Source: Leptospiraceae bacterium (lineage in GTDB: Bacteria > Spirochaetota > Leptospiria > Leptospirales > Leptospiraceae). From it: 64,000 bases of DNA. The DNA is taken from the NCBI GenBank assembly GCA_024233865.1, contig JACKPA010000018.1:1-64000 (forward strand), read 5' to 3'. The position numbers and the translations under genes were made by a program. Below the pieces are notes generated by a model that was given only the letters and a program-made list of their open reading frames with translations, searched no databases and had not been told where the DNA came from. Of the stretch, positions 35,784 to 44,246 are shown one piece after another (the stretch's first letter is position 1; each line of letters begins with the position of its first letter).

Positions 35784-36716
35784 CTAATTTTTAGTGGATG
35801 CCTTTAAAATTCTATTCAAAAGAGCATCCCTTTTAGAATCATTTAGAGGATATTCGCAAAAAGCTCTTTTTAAATTTTTCTTATCACAGTCAATAAAAAA
35901 CGAATACAACATTCTCATATATTCTTGGTTATTTTGAATCATAATATCAAAGTCCGTAGCTTTTTTTAAATGGAATCCTATTTGACCTGTGTTCTTTGTC
36001 TCTACTTCCATCATATCTTTTACTAAAACGACTTCACAATCCGGTGCATAGTGTTTGTATTTTAATCCGGGGCTAAGGGGATTCTTTTCGACATCATTTT
36101 GGCTTGTCCTTTCTAAAAGTGGTAAAAATTCTTTTAACTCTTCAAAAGATATGCTACCCGGTCTTAAATAAACGGGTGGATTTTGGCTCACATCAACCAC
36201 TGTAGATTCCAAACCAACTTCACAATTACCACCATTTAGTATCACATTCACAAGCCCTTCAAATACTTCTATAGCATCTTGTACCCTGGTAATCGAAGGT
36301 TTTCCGGATATGTTGGCAGAAGGTGCAGCTACCGGAACGTCGGCAATTTTTAACATGGTATTTGTAATACCAAGATTTGGAATCCTGATTCCAATTGTAG
36401 ACAGCCCTGAGGAAAATACGGTTTGGTCTTTTTTTGGGAGTATGTAGGTAATTGGACCAGGGGAAAATCGTTTGATCACTTTCCATAAATTTGGGATAAC
36501 ATATCCAATTTCATCCACCATAGACAACTCTCCGACGTGCACAATAAAAGGATTGTCTTTCGGTCTGCCTTTTATCTCATAAATTTTATTGCATCCATGG
36601 AAATTACGAGCTGATACACCAATTCCATAAACGGTTTCGGTTGGAAAAACAACAATTCCGTTATTTTTTAAGCATCTACCCGCTTCCTCCGGATCATTTG
36701 TGATGATAGTTTTCAA
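35784..36716 (-). CDS. tsaC: Threonylcarbamoyl-AMP synthase (Sua5/TsaC)
   Basis: Makes threonylcarbamoyl-AMP from threonine, bicarbonate and ATP for the t6A37 modification of tRNAs reading ANN codons. The YrdC-like domain opens NNGIVVFPTETVYGIGV, with KGRPKDNPFIVHV and the VAAPSANISGKPS nucleotide site. The C-terminal Sua5 domain begins with the linker LSPGLKYKHYAP, giving the long form (310 aa). Divergent with the phasin-like gene. Confidence 0.92.
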   Translation of the reverse strand: MKTIITNDPEEAGRCLKNNGIVVFPTETVYGIGVSARNFHGCNKIYEIKGRPKDNPFIVHVGELSMVDEIGYVIPNLWKVIKRFSPGPITYILPKKDQTVFSSGLSTIGIRIPNLGITNTMLKIADVPVAAPSANISGKPSITRVQDAIEVFEGLVNVILNGGNCEVGLESTVVDVSQNPPVYLRPGSISFEELKEFLPLLERTSQNDVEKNPLSPGLKYKHYAPDCEVVLVKDMMEVETKNTGQIGFHLKKATDFDIMIQNNQEYMRMLYSFFIDCDKKNLKRAFCEYPLNDSKRDALLNRILKASTKN

Positions 36717-36830
36717 TTTATAATCCCTTATTTATGCTATAATTAGGAATACAAAACTACTTTACAATATATTTATGATTATAGAAAGTTGTTTTATCTT
36801 TAGAAAAAAAGTTATTTTCAGGAGACTTGA

Positions 36831-37202
36831 ATGGAAAAATTAATTGTGGATGTATTGAACGCAGGAATAGGTTTAATACAATCCGGTAAAGAAGAACTAG
36901 ATAAAACTAAAGCAAATCTAGAAGTGGCTTACAAAGAGATTTCGGAAAAAGGCGCTCAAGATACTTCAGATGCAGCCGTCAAACTTAGAGAACTTTTAGA
37001 CAAAGTCCTAAGTGACATAAAAGAGTTTTCTAGTGTTGCTGGTAAAAACTATGAAGAAACCAGAACGAAAATTATTGAAAATTACAATAAAATAACGGAA
37101 GAAATTAAAAACAAAATGCCGGAAGGTCAAATCGAAGCCGTTAAAGCAAAAATCAATGAAGTTGCAGAAAGCATAAAAAAATCAAAAGGCTCTGCTGCTT
37201 AA
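36831..37202 (+). CDS. Phasin-like helical protein
   Basis: 123 residues, almost entirely amphipathic helix with heptad-like spacing, beginning MEKLIVDVLNAGIGLIQSGK, rich in Lys, Glu and Ala. It resembles polyhydroxyalkanoate granule-associated or stress-related phasin-like proteins that leptospires carry. An AGGAG ribosome site precedes the ATG. It stands alone with a REP-like inverted repeat after it. No PHA synthase gene lies in the window, so function is uncertain. Confidence 0.65.
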   Translation: MEKLIVDVLNAGIGLIQSGKEELDKTKANLEVAYKEISEKGAQDTSDAAVKLRELLDKVLSDIKEFSSVAGKNYEETRTKIIENYNKITEEIKNKMPEGQIEAVKAKINEVAESIKKSKGSAA

Positions 37203-37221
37203 TTTTTATTTTAGGCTACAA

Positions 37222-37283
37222 GTATTTCGGCTACGCTTTCAGTGCAAGCATTTTAGATATGCTCTTGGGAACGTAGCCGAAGT
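37222..37283. repeat. Inverted repeat, REP-like
   Basis: TTCGGCTACG (37226-37235) and CGTAGCCGAA (37272-37281) form a 10-bp perfect inverted repeat around 36 nt. It lies between convergent genes and may act as a bidirectional terminator. Words are shared with 25401-25449. Confidence 0.5.
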
Positions 37284-37284
37284 A

Positions 37285-38697
37285 TCAATTTATATCAACA
37301 CATATCAAGCAAATATCATCCTCAAATAATTCTTTTCCGCGAAATTGGATCAAAGAATTATAAATATTCTCTATGAATATTTTACCATTCAGGTATTTAA
37401 ATTTGAGAATTTTTTCTTTAATCACCTTGCCAAAATCAATTGTTGGGTTTTGGTAATGTTTCGCTTCAACTAATCCATCTGTGTAGAAAAATATTTTGGA
37501 ATTTTTTGGAAGAATGGCGGTACTATTTTTATATTGGAGTTTGGATTCAAGTAGTTCGGCATTGTTCATCATTATCAATGGTAAACTTTTAGCCCTATCC
37601 AAAAGAAGAATCTTGTTATTTAGTATCGCAAATGGTGGTTGGTGACCAGCATTCGAATAGGTAATAGAGCGTTTGCTTATGTTATAAATCCCATAAAAAG
37701 CAGTTACAAAATTCTCATCTGTAAGTTCACACAATGATTCATTTAAATACATTAGCAATTTGGCTGGATTGGAATAATATTCTTTAGATTTTAGTATGTT
37801 ACTCTTAACCATAGTTGTAATTAGAGCAGCTGGCAGTCCATGTCCAGAAACATCGCTGATAAAGATTCCGATACTTGATTTATCATCAAAATGAATAAAG
37901 TCAAATAAGTCTCCACCAACTTCACTCATAGGCTTGTAGAAACTGTATATATTTTCAATTGTATTTTTTGTAGGGATTAATTTTTGTTGAATGACTCTTG
38001 CCATTTCTAGTTCATCATTCATAATTTCAACTCTTCTCTCTAGCTCATTATGCTTAAGAACCAATTCCTCTCGATTTGTTGCGATCTCTCTTCTTTGCAA
38101 AAAGTCTTTACGTGTGTACAGTTCTATCATGTAACAAGCAAACATGCCTAGTATGTTTGAAGAGATGAAAAAGAAATTATTATTAATAAAAATAATCAAG
38201 TGCTGAGGTGTCGTCAGTAAATCTTGAATAAAAATTGTCACTATTTCGTACGCCAACACAATTATCCAGCAGGAAACAGTAGCATAAATAAATCTCAGTT
38301 TTACTAAAGTGTAAGACCACATCAAAACAAGGATCAAGCCGGCGTAGTATAAACTACTTACGTTTTCTCTTACAATTGATATCATGGCTATTATACCAAA
38401 ACCTGCACCTAATGATAAAAAAGTAAGAATGATTTGCATGTATTTTTGGAATAGCTTAAGATATGAGATAAATAGTCCAACAAACATCACAGGAATGACA
38501 ACAGCAAAACGTATAAACCATATTACATTCTTGGATAAAGGAGATATATAATAGTCTAAAAAGCTAAAAACAGAATAGAGTAGAATTGCCATTCCGATAG
38601 CAATTCTAACAATCACAATTGACTTTTCAAAATAATCTTGAAGAAATTCCTTTTCAAGCGTAGGGTTATCAAACTTCAGTTTTTGTATTATTCTCAT
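37285..38697 (-). CDS. Membrane PP2C-type phosphatase (SpoIIE/RsbU-like)
   Basis: The N-terminal ~200 residues contain about six membrane helices. A coiled coil (NREELVLKHNELERRVEIMN) joins to the SpoIIE-type phosphatase domain. Metal-binding Asp residues are in GGDLFDF and IFISDVSGHGLPAALI; NAGHQPP and IFFYTDGLVEA complete the site. Such enzymes dephosphorylate anti-anti-sigma (STAS) partners in stress or cell-state switches. No STAS or anti-sigma gene lies next to it. Confidence 0.88.
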   Translation of the reverse strand: MRIIQKLKFDNPTLEKEFLQDYFEKSIVIVRIAIGMAILLYSVFSFLDYYISPLSKNVIWFIRFAVVIPVMFVGLFISYLKLFQKYMQIILTFLSLGAGFGIIAMISIVRENVSSLYYAGLILVLMWSYTLVKLRFIYATVSCWIIVLAYEIVTIFIQDLLTTPQHLIIFINNNFFFISSNILGMFACYMIELYTRKDFLQRREIATNREELVLKHNELERRVEIMNDELEMARVIQQKLIPTKNTIENIYSFYKPMSEVGGDLFDFIHFDDKSSIGIFISDVSGHGLPAALITTMVKSNILKSKEYYSNPAKLLMYLNESLCELTDENFVTAFYGIYNISKRSITYSNAGHQPPFAILNNKILLLDRAKSLPLIMMNNAELLESKLQYKNSTAILPKNSKIFFYTDGLVEAKHYQNPTIDFGKVIKEKILKFKYLNGKIFIENIYNSLIQFRGKELFEDDICLICVDIN

Positions 38698-38730
38698 TAG
38701 AATACTTCGATAGGTAGTCGAATGATTATC

Positions 38731-41700
38731 CTAATTTGTATTCATATTCTCCGAATACCTTTTAAAAACACGATAACTTGGATATACAAAAGCAAGAATC
38801 CCAAGCATGTAAATGGCTCTGATAATCCATATTGATAAGGGTGGCTCGACAATAGAATACCCAAAGTTCGGATTCTCTGCATGTTTGCCTAGACTACCTT
38901 CTATCCAAGAAACATCCCTACCGGTTAGTCTTGATTCTTGAAAGTCAAACTTTGGAAAGTAAGCGTAGATGTTTCCATAGTATAACTGAAACTCGCCTTG
39001 CTTTGCTTCTTGGTATTGTGTTGGTATGTCAAAAATGATTTCTTCTTGGGGGGTAAACGCATCAAAGGATTTTAATTTCAAAGGCTCATTGTCGCCATTC
39101 ATGATTCTAACTTTTATCTTTCCGTAGATACTGTAATCCAAATTGATAACCTGTTTGGGTTTGTCTTTTGACGTTTTATATAGTCTTTGATTTTTTAAAT
39201 ATTGAAATTCGTCTTTATTGCTATTTTTCTGGTAAACTTCCAAGTTCCTGTCATACCAAGAATCCTCAAAAACCAATACTAGCTTTTTAATTGGTTTGTG
39301 CAGACTGTTTTCATAGTAGTAGAGGGTAGCATCTATATCAGCATCAAAAGATTCTACAAATTCGGTTTTGTCCAGCTCAACCTTATATTCTTTTATGAGT
39401 TTTTTGGGTGAATAGGTTGCACGCGGAAAAGATAAAGAATTGATTTTGGAATCAAACTGCAAACGAGCATACAAAAAATTTCCGTTTTTAAACTCAATTT
39501 CATCTTTATTGTTTGCTGCATCACCACCATAATTATAGAGGTGATAGTCTTCAAAATACTTCCATTCGTCTGGCTTATCTCCCAAAGATAAACTAACGTT
39601 AATGTCGTAGTTTTTACTACTCGCAACTTTTAGCTTTGTATATTCCGAATCAGAAGGCAGGCTTGGAAACTTTAAAACATAGGTTTTACTGTAGTCTGTT
39701 GACGTTTCATAAATTACGGTAGGACTCACTTCTCCCGATTCGCCTTTTTCTGTTATCACTTCTCTGGTAAAAAAGGGAACTAAATGTCCATTATAAACAA
39801 GTCTTCTATCATTGTTTCCCGAAAAACGCATTATGTCTTCGTCCAAAATGATTTTCCCAAACTTCTCACCCTTGTTTTTAAGCTGAGCTTTATTTATCTC
39901 TACGTTTTTGTAAAACTTAAAACCTTTGTTTTTAAAAGGTACAGCCCAAGCTTCTTCCGTAGCAACCAAAGAAGTCCCTATAATTCCAAAAACCAAGATC
40001 GAATGAATGATCTTGGTTAGCTTATCTCTATACTTTTGAAATACAATGCTCATAACCACAAGACCTACTCCTAATGAAAATCCGGCAATAATCCGAACTA
40101 GTATACTCATTGTCCAGATATCATAAAAATAAAGTTTTAAAACCAAAATAGAACTCACAACTATTCCACTTACCCTAAGAGTCTTGGAATTGAAAATAAA
40201 TCCCGGCAACAACAATGCAACGATATAAAAAACGAGCACATAAGAATAACCCAAATTTCTGTAATACTTATCCACCACCAAATACCTATTTTCAATCAAA
40301 GTTCCTAAGATAATGGTAAAAAGAGCTATAAAAGCAAAGCCCTTTGCAAAAGGATGAACCAATTTTTTGTATTGGATATAATAGGTATAAATCAAAAATA
40401 GAGAGGAAACTACAAACAGAGCAAACCTATAATTCCATAAAAATGTCTCACCATAATGCTCGCCGCTTTCGAGAAAATACAACCTAAAAAGTGCAGGAAT
40501 CCATAACAAACTGCCAATAAGCAAAATCTTCTTACTTGCTTGTTTGGAACCGACAATGGAAACTGCTCCCGCAAAAGAAATCCAGGACATGGTAAGCCAT
40601 TTGCCTTCCGTAAAGTCCGTAATGGAAGCAAAAAAGGCGGATACCCAACAAATCAATAAAATCGAATCCATAAGAATCTTAGAATTACTACTTTGGGGTA
40701 AATGAAAAATCCCTTTTTTGTGAAATATTTCACTCGCAACTAAGGTTAAAGACGCAACCCAAAGAAAAAAGTGTGGAGTCAAGTTCGGATAAAACGTATC
40801 CACCAACCAAAAACCGGACGTTGTATAAAATAAGGTTGTAAAAAATACAAATAACAAACTTGAAGTGATAACTTGTTTCCGCAATCGCACCATAAACACA
40901 ACTTCTCTTGTGATAAAAAAGAAAAATGTTGTGGTCAAAAATAGAAAAGGAACGAAGAAACTACTAACCTTTATGTTGGCAGCAGCCCAAACATCAAAGA
41001 GAATCGCATTGGTAAACAAAACGATATAAGGCGACATTCGCCAAGCATTCGAATAACTCACTAAGAGAAAAACAGCATTCACAACCAGCATATAACCAAA
41101 TAAAAAACGGTAGGAATTTTCACCCTGTGAAAGCAGAATTGGCGTTAGAATCGAGCCTAAAAAACTAAAAATATAAAGCAGCTGCAACCGAGAAATAGAG
41201 GCAAGTATACCTATCCCAATGCTTAAAAGAGCAATCACCACATAAGTTTCACTCAAACCCAGTAAGTCATAATAGTAATAAGCAGAAAGTATGCTTATGT
41301 AAACTATGGATGCACCACTACCCATAACAGCTCCGGGCAGAATTCGGAAGTTCTTTTTAGCAAGTATAAGACTCACTCCCGAAACAAAAAAGCCAATACA
41401 TAAGCCTATGTAAATTCTACTGGATTCGTTTATCCAATGGTTATCAAAAGCAAATTTTATAAACCACGCACACGCCAAGATGATCGCCACCAATCCTAGT
41501 TTTCCCAGTAGGTTTCCGCCAAGAAATAGCTCAAAATTTTCTTTCAACCAAAAGGGTTTTTGCGGGATTTCCGGCTTAGGAATAGGTTTTAAACTCACCT
41601 GTTGGGAAGGTGGTTCCAATGTTGGTTTTTTAACTTTGGAATCATCTGATTCAAGCAGCAAATTAGATAATTCTTTTTTAACAGAGGCTAATTCGGATTC

Positions 41701-41751
41701 TATTTTGTCTACTCTAGTTTTTAGCTCGTCTAATTGATTTTTTTGTTCCAT
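38731..41751 (-). CDS. DUF2339-DUF3999-like large membrane protein
   Basis: 1006 residues. A coiled coil (residues ~1-40), a proline-rich linker, then the DUF2339 pattern (FLGGNLLGKLGLVAIILACAWFIKFA) and more than fifteen hydrophobic helices. From about residue 640 a soluble, strand-rich domain like DUF3999 follows (GFKFYKNVEI, VPFFTREV), and a last membrane helix near the C-terminus. DUF2339 proteins have no assigned function. It is 33 nt upstream of the SpoIIE-like phosphatase gene on the same strand, so the two may share an operon. Confidence 0.82.
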   Translation of the reverse strand: MEQKNQLDELKTRVDKIESELASVKKELSNLLLESDDSKVKKPTLEPPSQQVSLKPIPKPEIPQKPFWLKENFELFLGGNLLGKLGLVAIILACAWFIKFAFDNHWINESSRIYIGLCIGFFVSGVSLILAKKNFRILPGAVMGSGASIVYISILSAYYYYDLLGLSETYVVIALLSIGIGILASISRLQLLYIFSFLGSILTPILLSQGENSYRFLFGYMLVVNAVFLLVSYSNAWRMSPYIVLFTNAILFDVWAAANIKVSSFFVPFLFLTTTFFFFITREVVFMVRLRKQVITSSLLFVFFTTLFYTTSGFWLVDTFYPNLTPHFFLWVASLTLVASEIFHKKGIFHLPQSSNSKILMDSILLICWVSAFFASITDFTEGKWLTMSWISFAGAVSIVGSKQASKKILLIGSLLWIPALFRLYFLESGEHYGETFLWNYRFALFVVSSLFLIYTYYIQYKKLVHPFAKGFAFIALFTIILGTLIENRYLVVDKYYRNLGYSYVLVFYIVALLLPGFIFNSKTLRVSGIVVSSILVLKLYFYDIWTMSILVRIIAGFSLGVGLVVMSIVFQKYRDKLTKIIHSILVFGIIGTSLVATEEAWAVPFKNKGFKFYKNVEINKAQLKNKGEKFGKIILDEDIMRFSGNNDRRLVYNGHLVPFFTREVITEKGESGEVSPTVIYETSTDYSKTYVLKFPSLPSDSEYTKLKVASSKNYDINVSLSLGDKPDEWKYFEDYHLYNYGGDAANNKDEIEFKNGNFLYARLQFDSKINSLSFPRATYSPKKLIKEYKVELDKTEFVESFDADIDATLYYYENSLHKPIKKLVLVFEDSWYDRNLEVYQKNSNKDEFQYLKNQRLYKTSKDKPKQVINLDYSIYGKIKVRIMNGDNEPLKLKSFDAFTPQEEIIFDIPTQYQEAKQGEFQLYYGNIYAYFPKFDFQESRLTGRDVSWIEGSLGKHAENPNFGYSIVEPPLSIWIIRAIYMLGILAFVYPSYRVFKRYSENMNTN

Positions 41752-41824
41752 TCCTTTTGTATTGTAGAAAGAAACTATTTTTTATGAAAGTAAAATTTAT
41801 CTTATCAGAAATTTTTTATAGTAT

Positions 41825-42337
41825 TTAATAAAAATACTTTTCCAGCACCTTTTTTTTCATTTCTTTATATTCGGATTCATCAATCAAATTTTCTTCATAT
41901 AAGCTTTTTAGCTTTTGGAGTTCTTCTTTTCCGTAGGATTCCGGAGATACTACTTCTTTTGGGTTTGCCGTTGGAAGATATTTCCCTGAAGAGGCAATGA
42001 TACTCCCGGCAAGTAATCCCGTAAATCCGACCAATGCTTCTTCCAAGCTACCTATTTCTTTTTGCTTGTCCGGGCTTGTTCGGATATTTTCCACCTGAGA
42101 ATGAATGGTATCTATCAGCCAATTGTCATCTATTTGCAAAATTTCGATAAACTTTTTTGCTTTATCGCGAGGAATAGAAGTAATACCCCTTTCGATCTGG
42201 GAAATCGCCTGTTTGCAAGCATTTGGTTTATAGCCAACCCTTAAACCCAAATCTTCCTGGGTCAAACCAATTGCCTGTCTTTTTTCTTTTAGAATTTCGC
42301 CAATAAGTTCATTGATTCCTTTCATTTTGATTACCAT
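41825..42337 (-). CDS. XRE-family regulator with C-terminal SHOCT domain
   Basis: 170 residues. The N-terminal XRE helix-turn-helix includes IGLTQEDLGLRVGYKPN and ISQIERGITSIPRDK. A middle hydrophobic stretch (VGFTGLLAGSIIA) is weak for a membrane helix. The last ~30 residues form a SHOCT motif (LKSLYEENLIDESEYKEMKKKVL). It is divergent to the MoxR gene, and the space between holds palindromes that are its likely operators. ATG at 42325 is an alternative start. Confidence 0.82.
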   Translation of the reverse strand: MVIKMKGINELIGEILKEKRQAIGLTQEDLGLRVGYKPNACKQAISQIERGITSIPRDKAKKFIEILQIDDNWLIDTIHSQVENIRTSPDKQKEIGSLEEALVGFTGLLAGSIIASSGKYLPTANPKEVVSPESYGKEELQKLKSLYEENLIDESEYKEMKKKVLEKYFY

Positions 42338-42378
42338 AAAAAGAGAATTTTTTACTTTGTAAACAACAAAACTCTAAA

Positions 42379-42396
42379 GTAAATTTTATAATTTAT
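42379..42396. promoter_or_regulatory. Candidate operator O1
   Basis: GTAAATTTTATAATTTAT, matching the perfect palindrome at 42494 at 16 of 18 positions. Located between the divergent XRE-SHOCT and MoxR genes. Confidence 0.55.
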
Positions 42397-42419
42397 AATT
42401 TGAGAATATGATAAAAAAA

Positions 42420-42447
42420 TTGACATCTATAGGTATGATGCTAAATT
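42420..42447 (+). promoter_or_regulatory. Candidate promoter for the MoxR/VWA operon
   Basis: TTGACA (42420-42425), 16-nt spacer, TAAATT (42442-42447). It lies between the two palindromes, so repressor bound on both sides could block it. Confidence 0.45.
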
Positions 42448-42493
42448 AAAAATGAGGCAGTAAAATGGAAACAGGATCGTAAATTTTACTAAA

Positions 42494-42511
42494 GTAAATT
42501 TTAAAATTTAC
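42494..42511. promoter_or_regulatory. Candidate operator O2
   Basis: Perfect 18-bp palindrome GTAAATTTTAAAATTTAC. A third partial site (GTAAATTTTAC) lies at 42479-42489. The ribosome site and start of the MoxR gene follow 43 nt later. Confidence 0.6.
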
Positions 42512-42553
42512 CGAAGATTAAAAAGTAAATACAATTATAAGTAAGAGGAAATT

Positions 42554-43463
42554 ATGGAAGAACCCAAAACTTTAAAAGAACGGATTCAAAAGTTGTTAGA
42601 ATCCATGAACCAAGGTCTTTATGAAAGAGAAGAAATTCTCAAAATGGTTTTACTCACCTCTCTAGCGGGTGAAAATGTGTTACTTCTCGGACTACCAGGG
42701 TAGCCAAAAGCATGATCGCTCGTCGTCTAAAACAAGCTTTTCGAGATTCCAGGTATTATGAATACCTTATGAGTCGATTCAGCACTCCGGATGAAATCTT
42801 TGGTCCCGTTTCCATCAAAAGTTTACAAGAAGACAAATATGAGAGAAAAACGGATGGCTATCTCCCAAACGCCAACGTAATGTTTTTGGATGAAATTTTT
42901 AAATCCAGCCCTGCGATTATGAACGCCCTGCTCACGGTCTTAAACGAAAGACTCTACCACAACGGTTCAACACCTGTCCATGTAGACGTTCATGGGTTTA
43001 TCGCTGCTTCCAACGAGCTCGCCCAAGAAGACGGTTTGGAAGCTTTCTCGGATCGGTTTATCACAAAGTTAGTTGTGAATCCAATCGAAGATGAAGGGAA
43101 TTTCTTTTCTATGATAGATGGAAGTGACACTGACAAAGACGCGGTTGACGAATCTTTACAATTGAACGTAAATGTTGTTCAAGAGATTCGAGAAAACTTG
43201 GAAAATGTAAAATTGTCCGAAGATGCTCGTCAATTTATTACAACTCTTAGAAAAGAAATATGGTTGAGAATCTCAATGCTCAATTAGAGCAAATCGAATC
43301 TTCTCGTAAACAGAAGCTTGGCGAGTTGGAAGAACGCTTGACTTCCCATTTGTTTGTTACGGCAAATGAAGCAGAGCCTTTAAAGGTTGGGCTTGCAAAG
43401 GCTGAAATTGAAATCAAGAACTGGAAGAGTAAGCTTGATGAGTTGCAGAAGTCATATCAGTAG
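42554..43463 (+). pseudogene. MoxR-type AAA+ ATPase (RavA-like), broken
   Basis: ATG 42554 follows AGAGGAAA. The frame runs through a start of the type LLTSLAGENVLLLGLPG and then meets TAG at 42701. One missing G in GGGTAG restores the frame, giving the Walker A GLPGVAKS. The rest reads on as Walker B (VMFLDEIFKSSPAIMNALL), sensor (GFIAASNEL) and DRFITKLVV. At about 43265 a second lesion joins directly to a C-terminal coiled coil (MVENLNAQLEQIES, 43260-43463), so the lid domain is lost. It pairs with the VWA gene downstream; both are damaged. Confidence 0.8.
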
Positions 43464-43566
43464 GATTTCCCCCGCAATGGCTTATAGGTTACTTTTAGCT
43501 CCATAAACCCCCGTTCACGGGGGTAAATAAAGCTAAAAGTTAATTTAAGCCTATTGGGGGAATATC
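43464..43566. repeat. Long palindromic element
   Basis: A hairpin of about 100 nt: TTCCCCC/GGGGGAA outside, then TGGCTTA/TAAGCC, ACTTTTAGCT/AGCTAAAAGT and ACCCCCG/CGGGGGT at the tip with a TTCA-type loop. It lies directly after the MoxR remnant. A related half-element sits at 59640-59706. Confidence 0.65.
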
Positions 43567-43680
43567 TCAAGGTAAGGATGGTACTTTGCCGAGTTGTAAA
43601 AATAAAAGGAGAAAAAATTGAAATTATGCTTCTGCCAACCAAGAAGAAATTGATAGAGAAATCATAGAAAATGGTGCCAA

Positions 43681-44004
43681 ATGAGCTTACTATTTAATGA
43701 AATTTTGCACTTAGTAGCAAAAAATGAAATTAAAATTTCAGAACATGGCTATGACGAACTGATGAACGATTCTATTTATATCAAAGATATTTTAGACAAT
43801 ATTTCAAAAGCAATTGTTGTAGAAGAATACCCCGATTATCCAAAAGGAGCTTGTGTTCTTGTTTTGGAAAATGATAACCAAAACAGACCCATTCATGTTC
43901 TGTGGGGTATTCCCAAAAATTTAGCAAGCCCTGCTGTTTTAATCACTGCTTATCGACCTGATCCTAATAAATGGTCAAATGATTTTACAAGGAGAAAACC
44001 ATGA
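43681..44004 (+). CDS. DUF4258 toxin-like protein
   Basis: 107 residues. The DUF4258 pattern shows in ISEHGYDELMNDSIYIKDI, VVEEYPDYPKGACVLVL and HVLWGIPKN, ending ITAYRPDPNKWSNDF. The fold is related to RelE-type RNases, so a toxin role is plausible. It overlaps the next gene by four bases (ATGA). The pair sits between the broken MoxR gene and its VWA partner, so it may have been inserted there. Confidence 0.78.
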   Translation: MSLLFNEILHLVAKNEIKISEHGYDELMNDSIYIKDILDNISKAIVVEEYPDYPKGACVLVLENDNQNRPIHVLWGIPKNLASPAVLITAYRPDPNKWSNDFTRRKP

Positions 44005-44213
44005 ACAAAAAAAAGCTCAAACTTATCCATGAGGGGAATTATGTTATTGAAGTTGAAATTAACCTATTCTATGAATCCGAAGGATGGTCTCCCTATCTGT
44101 CTTTAGATGACGCTCTCAAATTAGACAATGCCAGAGAAGCACTTCAAAAAGGTGATTTACAAACAGCATCTAAATTAGGCAAGGTTTACAAACTTGTACC
44201 TGTTGCAGTTTAA
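44001..44213 (+). CDS. Small antitoxin-like partner of DUF4258
   Basis: 70 residues with the typical pattern for DUF4258 partners: YVIEVEINLFY, WSPYLSLDDALKLD, ALQKGDLQTASKLGKVYKL. The family has no official function that I know. Overlaps the toxin-like gene and precedes the VWA gene by 33 nt. Confidence 0.7.
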   Translation: MNKKKLKLIHEGNYVIEVEINLFYESEGWSPYLSLDDALKLDNAREALQKGDLQTASKLGKVYKLVPVAV

Positions 44214-44246
44214 CCAATTCCGCAAAGACGATAAAAGGAAATAAAA

